64,000 nt of DNA from MFD04580-c1 sp963702995. GTDB lineage: Bacteria > Planctomycetota > Phycisphaerae > Tepidisphaerales > Tepidisphaeraceae. The notes beneath the pieces are model-generated. The model saw only the letters and a program-made list of their open reading frames with translations. It did no database searches and was not told the origin of the DNA. Shown here one piece after another: positions 45,039 to 54,813 of the stretch. Location of the stretch: positions 1,240,001-1,304,000 of the forward strand of contig OY969783.1 of NCBI GenBank assembly GCA_963702995.1, given 5' to 3'. Position numbers and translations under genes: made by a program. Positions within the stretch are counted from its first letter, which is position 1. Each line of letters opens with the position of its first letter.

Positions 45039-46070
45039 TCACTTGTGCGTGAGAAGGAACGCATGCGACTTCCCGCCGACCGCCCCGCTGCCGACGATCT
45101 GCCCGAGCGAGTTGATCCCCTCGGCATCCGCCAAAGACCAGCCCGTCGAGACGTCGATCAGCGTGTTCAGATCGACGATCTTGTTGGCCGAGTAAAGAAA
45201 CGCCGCGCGGTGCCCGGACAGATTGAGCGACTTGCCGACCACCGTCCCGGCGCTATTGATGTCGTTGCCGTAGGTGTCGCTGCCGCCGAGGCTGCCGATA
45301 TCCTTCAACGTCCCGCCGCTCGCGGAAACCCAGGCATGGAACGGCTTGCCGCTCTTATTGATGGTTGAATCGCCGGTGATCATCCCGTTGTCGGCGATCC
45401 CCTGGTGGGCATAGCTGCTGAAGCCGCCGGGCAGCGTGCCGAGGTCCTTCACCTTGCCGCCCGAGTAAAAGAACGCGTGCTCCGCCTGGGACTTGGTGAT
45501 GTAGCTGCCGACGATCTGCCCGGAATTGTTGATCCCTTCGGCGAAGCTCTCGCTCCCGCCAAACGTCCCCAGGTCCTTCATCACGCCGCCGCTGTACAGG
45601 AACGCGTGCGACAGACCAGACGCGACTTGCGAATCCCCGACCACCTGCCCGGCATTATTGATGTCGTAGCCGAAGCTCTCGCTCCCCCCGAGCGTCTTCA
45701 GGTCGATCATCTTGCCGCCGGAGTACAGGAACGCGTGGAACACGCCCGATTTGGTCGTCGAATCTCCGACGACCTGGCCCTTGTCGTTGACCGCGTAGGC
45801 ATAGCTCTGCGTCCCGCCGAGCGTCCCAAGGTCCAGCATCTTCCCTTTGGTCCAGAGGAACGCGTGGGTCTGACCCGTTTTGGTCGTCGAGTAGCCGGCC
45901 ACCTGGCCCGAGGCGTTCACGTCATACGCGTAGGCGGCCGATCCGCCAAGCGTACCGAGATCGGTCACCGCATAGGTCGCCGACAGGAGCTGCCGCGGTT
46001 CCAGCGACTCAATCAGAGAAGGCCCTGCGGTCTTGCCAAAGAACCCACACTGGTCTGCGATAAAAGCCAT
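45039..46070 (-). CDS. Exported HAF-repeat protein with planctomycete LEPRQLLSA motif
   Basis: 343 residues from the ATG at 46070 (GGAGTGG upstream). N-terminal IESLEPRQLLSA motif, then about seven ~38-residue repeats of the type HAFLYSGGKMIDLKTLGGSESFGYDINNAGQVVGDS. This is the extracellular HAF repeat seen in PEP-CTERM and planctomycete exported proteins, probably forming a beta-propeller-like fold. The C-terminus ends KSHAFLLTHK without a sorting helix. Role unknown. Confidence 0.88.
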   Translation of the reverse strand: MAFIADQCGFFGKTAGPSLIESLEPRQLLSATYAVTDLGTLGGSAAYAYDVNASGQVAGYSTTKTGQTHAFLWTKGKMLDLGTLGGTQSYAYAVNDKGQVVGDSTTKSGVFHAFLYSGGKMIDLKTLGGSESFGYDINNAGQVVGDSQVASGLSHAFLYSGGVMKDLGTFGGSESFAEGINNSGQIVGSYITKSQAEHAFFYSGGKVKDLGTLPGGFSSYAHQGIADNGMITGDSTINKSGKPFHAWVSASGGTLKDIGSLGGSDTYGNDINSAGTVVGKSLNLSGHRAAFLYSANKIVDLNTLIDVSTGWSLADAEGINSLGQIVGSGAVGGKSHAFLLTHK

Positions 46071-46437
46071 GTTCCACTCCTGCCTTGAGATGATGTGAAG
46101 ACCGCCGCTCCAGCCGCAAACCCCAGCCGCGCCGAGCGGCGAAGCGGACGGAAACATCCTATCTGGGCTCGCCCCACCCGCAACAAAAAACGCCCCATCC
46201 GGAACTTCCGACGAAGCTGCCCCAAGGAAAGATAGGCAAGCTGATGCGCCACGTCGGCCGCTCGTTGCTCAAGCAACCTCATCGCAACCATACGCCGCCG
46301 GAAACACGAGCGAGGCCATCCCTCACAGAAAATGGGCGAGAGATGCCATTTCGGGGCTTAAGCGGCATATCCCTTGCCACCAATGCGGCCGACGTGTGAC
46401 CCTGACGCATCTGAACCCTATAGATTGGAGCCGACCT

Positions 46438-47334
46438 ATGAGCATCTCCCTGAGACCCCTGAACCAACAGGTCATTGTCATCACGGGCGCTTCGAGCGGG
46501 ATTGGGCTGACCACCGCGGAGAGCGCTGCCAAGGCGGGTGCGAAGGTGATCCTGGCCTCGCGGAACGACGCGGCCCAGGAGAGCATCGTGCAGCGGATCA
46601 AGGCGTCGGGGGGCTCCGCGACGTACGTGGTATGCGACGTGGCAAATCGAGCCGACGTGGAGAAAGTGGCAGAGGCCGCTGTCGCCGAGTTCGGTCGGAT
46701 TGACACCTGGGTGAACAACGCGGGCGGCGCGATCTACGGCCGCGTGGAGGAGACGTCGGAAGCGGACGCCCGGCAGCTTTTCGAGACGAACTTCTGGGGT
46801 GTTTTCAACGGCTCACAGGTCGCCCTGAAATACCTCCGCCGTTCGGGCGGCGCGCTGATCAACATCGGCAGCGAAGTGTCAGACGCCTACGCCCCGCTGC
46901 TGGGGGTCTATACGGCGACGAAGCACGCCGTGAAAGGCTTCACCGATGCCCTTCGGGTCGAGGTTCAGGAGATCGACAAAGCGCCGGTTTCGATCACCTT
47001 GATTCAACCGACGGCGGTTGACACGCCCTTCGCGCAGCACGCGAAAAACTACCTCGACCAGGAAGCCGCCCTGCCGACTCCGATGATCGATCCGCAGCAG
47101 GTGGCCGACGCGATCCTGAGCGCGGCCGTGAAGCCAACACGCGACGTCCGTGTGGGCCTGATGGCGAAGATTAACACGACCGTCTCCACGCTCGCCCCCG
47201 GCCTGGCCGACAAGATGTCCGCCAAGCAGGCCGACAAGATGCACTACGAGGAGCACCCCCGAAACCCCGACGGCGCCCTGCACGCGCCGGCCGAAGCGGG
47301 ACAGACGCATGGGACGAAAGGGCCCCGCGCCTGA
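46438..47334 (+). CDS. Short-chain dehydrogenase/reductase
   Basis: 298 residues from the ATG at 46438 with GGAG 7 nt upstream. Classical SDR: cofactor motif VIVITGASSGIGLTTAESAAKAGAKVILASRN (TGxxxGIG), NNAGG, catalytic Ser in LINIGSEVSD, and YTATKHAVKG (YxxxK). The C-terminal extension (MAKINTTVSTLAPGLADKMSAKQADKMHYEEHP) is seen in a subgroup of uncharacterised bacterial SDRs. Substrate unknown. A terminator hairpin follows. Confidence 0.92.
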   Translation: MSISLRPLNQQVIVITGASSGIGLTTAESAAKAGAKVILASRNDAAQESIVQRIKASGGSATYVVCDVANRADVEKVAEAAVAEFGRIDTWVNNAGGAIYGRVEETSEADARQLFETNFWGVFNGSQVALKYLRRSGGALINIGSEVSDAYAPLLGVYTATKHAVKGFTDALRVEVQEIDKAPVSITLIQPTAVDTPFAQHAKNYLDQEAALPTPMIDPQQVADAILSAAVKPTRDVRVGLMAKINTTVSTLAPGLADKMSAKQADKMHYEEHPRNPDGALHAPAEAGQTHGTKGPRA

Positions 47335-47372
47335 TGGTCCATTCCGTGTACCGTTCGCCAGTCTATTCCTTC

Positions 47373-47402
47373 GGAGGCGCCGCGATGTGGGCGCCTCCTT
47401 TC
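47373..47402 (+). terminator. Hairpin terminator after the SDR gene
   Basis: GGAGGCGCC (47373-47381) pairs with GGCGCCTCC (47390-47398) around an 8-nt loop, followed by TTT. It lies 38 bp downstream of the SDR stop. Confidence 0.7.
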
Positions 47403-47530
47403 GCGTTAGCGGAGGTCGCCGCCGACGTGCCCTCGAAGCTCGTCCCAAAGTCGGCCGTCGAGACGCCGGTCCCGTTGAAGCTCGTGTCGAGCTCGCCGCC
47501 TGATGTTATTGCCTGGGACTAGGATTAAAT

Positions 47531-47592
47531 CTAGCTACGTCCCCGCTTCATTCCTCTCCCGTTTCATTCCTCCGTTTCATTCCTCGTTTCAG
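47531..47592 (+). repeat. REP-like repeat, family B, copy 1 (multi-unit)
   Basis: CTAGCTACGTCCCCGCTTCA followed by three shortened CCGTTTCATTCC units. This copy marks the left edge of the island that ends with the copy at 51441-51511. Confidence 0.8.
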
Positions 47593-47657
47593 TCTCCGAT
47601 GCGTGCGGATGAGGTGTACACGAAGATTAGCGGGTTTGGTGGAAAGCCGTACTTTAT

Positions 47658-47824
47658 GGCTCTCCGCCACATGTGCTGATCGTGGTGTACCAGGTACTGG
47701 AGTCGGTGCGGGCGAAGGTTACGTAACCATCGTCGCCCGATGAATTGCGCTGCTGGATAGTCCCGCAGCCGACCGCAACCAGTTGGGGTGCCCGAGCCCT
47801 CGTCAGCGACTTTGGCGGAGAGCC
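47658..47824. mobile_element. MITE, copy 2 (167 bp)
   Basis: Same termini as the copy at 583-750 (GGCTCTCCGCCA ... TGGCGGAGAGCC), about 96% identical. Flanks are ACTTTAT on the left and AAATCAACTAGC on the right, so no target duplication is visible; the right side abuts family-B repeat sequence. It may have lost its duplication by a later insertion or recombination. Confidence 0.85.
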
Positions 47825-47831
47825 AAATCAA

Positions 47832-47857
47832 CTAGCTACGTCCCCGTTTCATTCCCC
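47832..47857 (+). repeat. REP-like repeat, family B, copy 2
   Basis: CTAGCTACGTCCCCGTTTCA followed by TTCCCC, immediately right of the MITE and just before the stop of the small lipoprotein gene at 47862. Confidence 0.8.
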
Positions 47858-47861
47858 CTGT

Positions 47862-48218
47862 TTACCGCTCTACAAAGATAGCTTTGCCCTCGGAGCTTAT
47901 AATGACGTCATTTCTTGTTAGGCCGGCGCTATGTAGATCGCTATCTGATATATAGCCGATCGCCAATAAGTCGTCAATGGTTGGAACCTTATTAGAGTGA
48001 TCTAAACGATAGTAATCAATGGACTGCTCAATGTTTCTTTTGAGGGTAACTTTGTATTCTTTGACGGTGTGACGGGACTCGAATCGCCCGCAACCGGCTC
48101 CCGGTGCCGAGCAAACAATCATTATCGCAGCCAACAAACCCAACGATGTACTTATTGAAAGGGATCCGGCTTCCCAGCCGCGTCCGGTCCGAGCGGCACC
48201 GGGTTCTTGATCGTACAA
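47862..48218 (-). CDS. Small putative lipoprotein
   Basis: 118 residues. Hydrophobic segment LGLLAAIMIVCSAPGAGC resembles a lipoprotein signal with Cys at the end (SAPGAGC). The mature part (KEYKVTLKRNIEQSIDYYRLDHSNKVPTIDDLLAIGYISDSDLHSAGLTRNDVIIS) has no family I recognise, but resembles the post-helix region of pseudopilin-like proteins (xxNIxxAIxxYxxDHxxxPxxxxxLxxxGY). Lower GC than the chromosome backbone, which suggests a recent arrival with the island. Confidence 0.6.
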   Translation of the reverse strand: MYDQEPGAARTGRGWEAGSLSISTSLGLLAAIMIVCSAPGAGCGRFESRHTVKEYKVTLKRNIEQSIDYYRLDHSNKVPTIDDLLAIGYISDSDLHSAGLTRNDVIISSEGKAIFVER

Positions 48219-48270
48219 TTTAAGTGCTCCTTATCCTTTAGGTATGCTTCGAACTGCACCTTTAGCTGCG

Positions 48271-48312
48271 AGGGGGAATGGAACGGGGGGAATGGAACGG
48301 GGACGCAGCTAG
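48271..48312 (-). repeat. REP-like repeat, family B, copy 3 (inverted, two units)
   Basis: Reads CTAGCTGCGTCCCCGTTCCA on the minus strand, with a second GTTCCATTCCCCC unit. It abuts the stop codon of the RAYT transposase gene (48314) and faces the copy at 49044 in inverted orientation. Confidence 0.85.
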
Positions 48313-48313
48313 T

Positions 48314-49006
48314 TTATCCTCCCGCCATCGTTCTGGCCCCCCGCGGCGGGCGGCCCTCCCTTCGTACCGTATGTTCGAGCCCCAATGCCGCCACCGTCCG
48401 TGCGGCCCATGCATCGTCCCCGTACGGCCGGCCGCGGTCCCGGCTGACGTGCAGCCGCTCAAGTTCCCTCGGCGTCAACGCCTCGTTCGCTCGCTCGATC
48501 CAGTCCTTCGGACGAACGACCGGCCAGTCGCTCAGCACCGCTCGGGCCTCATCGTCAACGTGGCCCCGCGACCAAAGGCTGCTCCAACGCCAGTCCTCGG
48601 CACGTTCGACCAGGCCGGCCGACTTTGCTTTGCGCTCGACGTATCGGCAGACACGCAGAAAATGGTCGTCCCGCTGGATCGGAAAACTCTTGAACCGTCC
48701 CTGATAGAGCGGCCCCTTGCCGACCGTGCGGTGAGCGACCCGCCATCGCATCGCATGGGTATGCGTCATCCAACGGAAGAACGCAGTCAGTTCGCCGTCA
48801 TCGCGCGGCCAGACGACGAAGTGCCAATGATTGCCCATCAGGCACCACGAAAGCAGCCGCGTCGGATTTCGCTGGGTTGCTTCGACGATTACCTTCGTCA
48901 TCGACTGAAAATCTTTGTCCGTCCGCAGCATCATGAAGTGCGACGCGGACCGATTGATCACATGGTACACCTGTCCGCCCGGTGCGACTCGCGGTTTTCG
49001 TGCCAT
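48314..49006 (-). CDS. REP-associated tyrosine transposase (RAYT, IS200/IS605-like)
   Basis: 230 residues, Y1-type HUH enzyme. N-terminus MARKPRVAPGGQVYHVINRSASHFMML, HUH motif LMGNHWHFVVWP (His-Trp-His), and the catalytic-Tyr region FLRVCRYVERKAKSAGLVERAEDWRWSSLW typical of RAYTs. RAYTs cut and join single-stranded REP DNA. Here the gene is bordered directly by inverted family-B repeats (48271-48312 and 49044-49068), as expected for a self-mobilising REP/RAYT unit. Intact, so the repeats may still be mobile. Confidence 0.9.
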   Translation of the reverse strand: MARKPRVAPGGQVYHVINRSASHFMMLRTDKDFQSMTKVIVEATQRNPTRLLSWCLMGNHWHFVVWPRDDGELTAFFRWMTHTHAMRWRVAHRTVGKGPLYQGRFKSFPIQRDDHFLRVCRYVERKAKSAGLVERAEDWRWSSLWSRGHVDDEARAVLSDWPVVRPKDWIERANEALTPRELERLHVSRDRGRPYGDDAWAARTVAALGLEHTVRREGRPPRGARTMAGG

Positions 49007-49043
49007 CCTAGCGACTGTAACCGCGACGCCGGGGAAGGATCAA

Positions 49044-49068
49044 CTAGCTACGTCCCCGTTTCATTCCC
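49044..49068 (+). repeat. REP-like repeat, family B, copy 4
   Basis: CTAGCTACGTCCCCGTTTCA plus TTCCC, preceded by ATCAA, 38 bp upstream of the RAYT start codon and inverted relative to the copy at 48271. Confidence 0.85.
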
Positions 49069-49082
49069 TCCGTGAAGAGAAG

Positions 49083-49310
49083 GTGTGGAGTCTAGCGGGT
49101 GAAAGTCCCGCCCGGGAAATAGTCATTGCACCCGGTAGCAGTCGAGACAGTCGCGAGGGCAACCGACCGGCTGAAGCTCTCGACGGAAAGGGCTGTTTAG
49201 CAGCTCCTCGAGCTTGCAGGCCGGAACACAAGTGAAGCGCCATTGAGGCCCCGAAACAGTTGATGCGGAAGCCGACCCAGCGACGTAATGGGGAAGGCCG
49301 CCGCCGTCCT
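49083..49310 (+). ncRNA. 5' part of a group II intron (domain I), no reverse transcriptase
   Basis: Starts GTGTGGAGTCTAGCGGGTGA, matching the GUGYG group II 5' end, and continues with AAAGTCCCGCCCGGG, GGCTGAAGCTCTCGACGGAA and GCAGGCCGGAACACAAGTGA. These are segments in the style of bacterial group II intron domain I. The downstream region lacks a reverse transcriptase or maturase gene, and no domain V/VI was recognised, so it is a truncated remnant. The right end is approximate. The remaining bases to 49407 hold nothing else I recognise. Confidence 0.55.
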
Positions 49311-49407
49311 GGGGCTTTACGAGCGGTTCGAGGCATGTGGTCAGGGTAGTGATCGGGGCTCGGCTGTCAACGGAAATCGCACCTGTCCCGCTTTCCGCGG
49401 CATTTCG

Positions 49408-50118
49408 TCAATTTGGGCTAAGGTCTACTCGAAAGGTTTGGCTACTCGCCTGAAGTCTGCAGACCATGTTCAGCTCGTGCCCGTCAGCGATAATTCTAAA
49501 TCGGGAGCAACATTCATCGTCGTCATTCACTGCTCCGAAAACTTTCAGTGATCGCCAGTGATGACCAGGGAAAGCAACCATGTTCGCTTGATCGAACCGT
49601 TGTCCCCAATCGCGAGATACTCGAAGTTGACAGGGGACGAACTTAAGGTTCGAAACCAGTACATTTGCGCGAAGGCACCCCATGTATCGAAGGGTGAAAA
49701 GGTATACCTTCCCGTCCGAAGCTTTCAATCCGTGAAGACAAACAAATGGACGTGCTGATCCAAAAAACCCCACTTCGCCGGAGTCAAACTGCGAAATGGC
49801 CGGTGACAATTCCTTCAGAATAAGCCAGTCTTTCGGTTCACCGGCCGACCACTCTGCGCTCGGGATTCTAAATGCCGCAGATTGATTCGACCGATTTCCT
49901 TCTGCACTCTCGGATGCGTCCCTATCAACGACATAAACCAGATCTCCCGCTTGCTCGTGTCGCAGGCAACGGCTCTTTGCGATTACGAGTCGAATCGCTA
50001 TGAGCAGGTCGTTAGCGGGCAGAAAGAGAGCAATCGCAACCGCACCGACAGCTGCTGAGATCCATAAATATCGATGCGAGCGATGCGCCGCATAATGCAA
50101 GATCTGTAGAATCATCAC
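49408..50118 (-). CDS. Orphan membrane protein of the island
   Basis: 236 residues. One N-terminal transmembrane helix (YLWISAAVGAVAIALFLPANDLLIAIRLVIA) precedes an extracytoplasmic domain with no recognised family (GDLVYVVDRDASESAEGN... FLFT-type beta strands, GHHWRSLKVFGAVNDDDECCSRFRII). Lower GC than the backbone. It overlaps the preceding orphan gene by 4 bp (50115-50118), so the two may be co-translated. Possibly an immunity- or effector-like protein next to the Rhs remnant; this is only a guess from context. Confidence 0.6.
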   Translation of the reverse strand: MMILQILHYAAHRSHRYLWISAAVGAVAIALFLPANDLLIAIRLVIAKSRCLRHEQAGDLVYVVDRDASESAEGNRSNQSAAFRIPSAEWSAGEPKDWLILKELSPAISQFDSGEVGFFGSARPFVCLHGLKASDGKVYLFTLRYMGCLRANVLVSNLKFVPCQLRVSRDWGQRFDQANMVAFPGHHWRSLKVFGAVNDDDECCSRFRIIADGHELNMVCRLQASSQTFRVDLSPN

Positions 50119-50504
50119 GTCCCGCTTCGATCAAGCGTAGGGAGATTTGTAGAAGATGGATTCGACGACCACTTTGTACTGTAAGACGGGTGCCCAGACA
50201 ACATACCATTCGCGTCCACTGAATCGAACCAATAGTCATCGTGAACGATCTCGAGATCTGACTTGCCTACCCCTTGGATGTCCGAATACTCTCCCTGAAT
50301 GGGGGCGCCGCCAGGAGTATCCATATGTGTACCTCCGTAATCGGTTGGCGGCGTACCGTCCGAGTAATACCCTACCAAAGTCACAAGGGGCGATTGGCCA
50401 GTATAATACGCCGCGGACGGATCATTAACGGTGACCGCTTTTGCCTTCTGCTTCAGTAGAAGGTTTATGTGGCGGTAGAAACGTGCTACAAAATGGATAT
50501 TCAA
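50115..50504 (-). CDS. Orphan protein next to the Rhs fragment, possible Rhs C-terminal remnant
   Basis: 129 residues (MNIHFVARFYRHINLLLKQKAKAVTVNDPSAAYYTGQSPLVTLVGYYSDGTPPTDYGGTH...). No known domain. It overlaps the end of the Rhs fragment by 4 bp and the next gene by 4 bp. This position, the less GC-rich composition and the abrupt change from Rhs sequence fit an exchanged Rhs C-terminal (effector) end that has been displaced into another frame, with the next gene as a possible immunity gene. This is unproven. Confidence 0.5.
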   Translation of the reverse strand: MNIHFVARFYRHINLLLKQKAKAVTVNDPSAAYYTGQSPLVTLVGYYSDGTPPTDYGGTHMDTPGGAPIQGEYSDIQGVGKSDLEIVHDDYWFDSVDANGMLSGHPSYSTKWSSNPSSTNLPTLDRSGT

Positions 50505-51440
50505 TTGATATCGTGTGCATCCGGGCTTCTGCTGGACCAGTTGCCCAAGGCATCAAGGCTCCAGCTCTGGCTGTGGCCCGCCAGCGCGGCAGGGAACGAA
50601 ACCGAGTCCGGGGGGCCGCCGCTGACGGAGTTGGACAGGACGCCCCGCGTGAACGAGGTCAGCCGGTTCAGCGGGTCGTACCCGTTCACCGATCCGTTCG
50701 CGTGGTACAGCTCGCTGGCGTTCTGGTTGACCAGGTTGTTCTTGTAGAGCACGTTGCTGTTCGCGTCGTAACCGTACTGGAAACGGTCGGTGCTGACAGG
50801 CGTTGCCTGTGGTGAGCTTGTCGAACCAACCCAGTTCTGGTCGATGACGCGGCCGAACCGATCGAGGCCGGTGACGTTATCCCCTGCGTACTGGCTGCCG
50901 CTGGTGATCGCCTGCGTGTCCCCCGGCTGCTGGAGGTAGCTCAAGGCGACGCCGTTCCCATCAGCCTGCTTCACAACCGTGCCGGCGCCCATGTACGCGT
51001 AATCGACGATGTGGGCGCCAACCGACCCAGAGCCGTTGTCATCCGCCTGATAACTGACGCGGCCGATGGCGTTATCGAGGGCGTTGCCGTCGTAGCCGTA
51101 GTGAAGGATGCGGCCGTTGGCCTGCCCCGAGCCTGTCGAGGAGGGGTAGGTGAGCGTCGTCATCCGGCTGCCGGTGGTCGGGTCGGAGTAGCCGTACTGG
51201 ACCTGCGGCGTGGACGACGTGACCGCGCCGCTGTGGCTCTGGTACTCGCCGGCAAGCTGGCCGAGGCCGTTGTACACGTCCCGCACCTGGTTAAGGACCG
51301 CGCCGCCGTCTTTGGTCCCGTAGGCGGTCATCTGATAGACGTTCCCCTGTGAATCATAGCTGGTTGTGTGCAGCTTTACAGTGCCATCGACGCCGGCGCC
51401 GAGGGTCTGGATGGAGCCGGCGAGCGCCAGCGGGCGGAAA
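50501..51440 (-). pseudogene. Rhs-repeat protein fragment, truncated at both ends
   Basis: About 310 codons of Rhs/YD-repeat sequence: LALAGSIQTLGAGVDGTVKLHTTSYDSQGNVYQMTAYGTKDGG, YNGLGQLAGEYQSHSGAVT, GRVSYQADDNG, GLDRFGRVIDQNW, DRFQYGYDANSNVLYKNNLVN and GYDPLNRLTSFTRGVLS, ending SWSLDALGNWSSRSPDAHDIN. The 5' side runs straight into the family-B repeat at 51440, and no signal peptide or N-terminal Rhs domain exists. It is therefore a remnant cut off at the repeat boundary. Confidence 0.8.
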
Positions 51441-51511
51441 TCAACTAGCTACGTCCCCGTTTCATTCCCCAGCTACGTCCCCGTTTCATTCCCCTCCCCG
51501 TTTCATTCCCC
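51441..51511 (+). repeat. REP-like repeat, family B, copy 5 (three units)
   Basis: TCAACTAGCTACGTCCCCGT plus TTCATTCCCC is repeated with progressively shortened second and third units (AGCTACGTCCCCGTTTCATT, then CCCCGTTTCATTCCCC). It forms the right edge of the island and the junction with the Rhs fragment. Confidence 0.85.
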
Positions 51512-51628
51512 GCGGTCCACCACGGAGAATGTAACGGAGCCAGCGATGCCGCCTTGTCGATCGTACAGGTGACGCGCGGACCGCAGTGCGGTCCCTACGC
51601 GCGATTCTGGCCCAGAAGGCCAGGCTAA

Positions 51629-51659
51629 CAAGAAAGCCCACGGAGCAAGCTCCGTGGGC
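51629..51659 (-). terminator. Intrinsic terminator after groEL
   Basis: GCCCACGGAGC (51636-51646) pairs with GCTCCGTGGGC (51649-51659), with flanking AAA and TTT, so it can act in both directions. On the minus strand it follows the groEL stop by about 42 bp and runs into TTTCTTG. Confidence 0.85.
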
Positions 51660-51701
51660 CTTTGTCGCGCTGGGTTGTAGCTCGTTCGACAAGCCGGGAA
51701 G

Positions 51702-53343
<1,642 letters not shown>

Positions 53344-53532
53344 GATTAAGGTTCTCCTTGAGCGTGTTCTTTTATGTTCCGAGTGCGACCGACATCAACG
53401 CTTCTGGACCGCAAAGCACACAGGGCGAGACAGCAGACGGGGCGGGAGCGATGGGCTCTGGCGCGTTGCGCCGTGATGCGACGTGCCCGGCCGCGGGCGT
53501 TGCGCCGCGGGCGGAAGATCGGTCGCCGCTGG

Positions 53533-53823
53533 TTACTCGACAACGGCCAAAACATCTTCTTCGCTCATAATCATGAGCTCTTCGCCGTCGATCTTGACTT
53601 CGGTGCCGGCGTAGCTGGTGAAGATGACTTCGTCACCCTTCTTGACGTGGAACGGGGCGCGCTCGCCATTGTCCAGCCGCTTGCCATCGCCGACCGCGAC
53701 GACCTTCCCGCGCTTGGGCTTTTCCTTGGCGCTGTCCGGGAGCACGATGCCGCTCTTGGTCTTGGTTTCGGCTTCGAGACGCTTGATCAGGATCTTGTCG
53801 CCGAGGGGACGCAGTTTAGCCAT
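53533..53823 (-). CDS. groES: Co-chaperonin GroES
   Basis: 96 residues, normal size: MAKLRPLGDKILIKRLEAETKTKSGIVLPDSAKEKPKRGKVVAVGDGKRLDNG...VKKGDEVIFTSYAGTEVKIDGEELMIMSEEDVLAVVE. The mobile loop is AETKTKSGIVLPDSA. AAGGAG lies upstream of the ATG. It forms an operon with groEL. I found no CIRCE inverted repeat upstream, so HrcA control is not evident. Confidence 0.97.
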   Translation of the reverse strand: MAKLRPLGDKILIKRLEAETKTKSGIVLPDSAKEKPKRGKVVAVGDGKRLDNGERAPFHVKKGDEVIFTSYAGTEVKIDGEELMIMSEEDVLAVVE

Positions 53824-53965
53824 GTCTACACTCCTTAAAGGTGGATGAGGTTCTGAAGTTGGTTTGACGGTCGCGCCCGACGCGTGAGGCGGAGCCAGCG
53901 CCCCGCCCCGCCACCGGGCTCACACGATCTTGGTCTTTGTTCTTTTGAACGTACGAAACGCTCTA

Positions 53966-54584
53966 TCAGCTCGTGGGCGGCTTCGGCCGCCGCGAGATCG
54001 GCCCCGCCGAGGTCGATCCCGGTGATGTCGATCCCGGTGATGTTGACCCGGGTGATGTTGACCCGGGTGATGTTGACCCGGGTGATGTTGACCCGGGTGA
54101 TGTTGACCCGGGTGATGTTAACCCCGGCGCCGTTGAGCCGGACGTGTTCGAGCCCGGCGTTCCCGTCCCGGGTTGCCCCGGCTTGGGCCAGCGACTCTCG
54201 TAATGCCTCCGCATCACTCTCGCCAACGCATCCAACAGCACGTTGAAATCCACCGGCTTGCTCAAGACGCTGAACACATGCATGCTCAGCGCCTCGCGGA
54301 GCAGGTGGCTGGTCAGGTCGTTGGCCACAAGAATAGCTGGCGGCGCCTGGGGCAACCCCCGCAGCATTCGGACCACCTGCAACCCGCCCAACTGGGGCAT
54401 CTGGGTATCCAGGACCGCCACGTGGACCGCCTTGGCCTCAATCATCTCCAATGCTTCGCGGCCGTTGCGCAGACAAGGTCTGGACGCCCTGCGGCTCCAG
54501 AAGCTGCCGAACGATCTGGTGCCACTCTTCCTGCTCGTTCGCAAGAAGGACTGTGAACCGAGACGATGAAGTGGCGTGAAGCAT
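53966..54584 (-). CDS. Response-regulator receiver-like protein with repetitive tail (frameshift near 54470)
   Basis: The ATG at 54584 starts MLHATSSSRFTVLLANEQEEWHQIVRQLLEPQGVQTL in one frame; the next frame continues NGREALEMIEAKAVHVAVLDTQMPQLGGLQVVRMLRGLPQAPPAILVANDLTSHLLREALSMHVFSVLSKPVDFNVLLDALARVM. The fold is a receiver domain with the phospho-acceptor position in VLDTQMPQLGG and the conserved Lys in LSKPVD. After the receiver come seven GSTSP-type pentapeptides encoded by a 15-bp tandem repeat. No output domain. It lies between cinA and groES. Confidence 0.75.
54021..54125. repeat. 15-bp tandem repeat, seven units
   Basis: GGTGATGTTGACCCG repeated seven times (first unit GGTGATGTCGATCCC) at the 3' end of the receiver-like gene, encoding a Gly-Ser-Thr-Ser-Pro tail. 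Candidate length-variable locus. Confidence 0.88.
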
Positions 54585-54813
54585 GCACAATTCTCGGTCA
54601 ATCGATCGACGGTCCTTCCCAGCCACCTCTTAACAACGCCCGTGCCGAAACAAAGAGAAACCGAGCGCGATCCTGATCGCTATAAATGACTTCGTCTTCA
54701 GCACTTGGGCAGTTAGCGCGGCATCCCCGGGCGGCGCTTGGAATCGGGTCTTTCCCCCGTCCGCTGCCAAACCGATCGAAACTCGAGATCCGTCCTGCCA
54801 GTCTGGCAGCGGC

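Larger units (their letters stand above)
47335..47861. other. Repeat-filled intergenic region at the left edge of the RAYT island
   Basis: Holds the SDR terminator, a run of ACTAGCTACGTCCCC-type repeats (47531-47592), the second MITE copy (47658-47824) and another repeat (47832-47857). No gene is seen. Frames inside the MITE are not conserved with the other copy. Confidence 0.6.

Noticed and set aside
53824..53990. CIRCE operator upstream of groES
   Set aside because: No TTAGCACTC-N9-GAGTGCTAA-like inverted repeat could be found.
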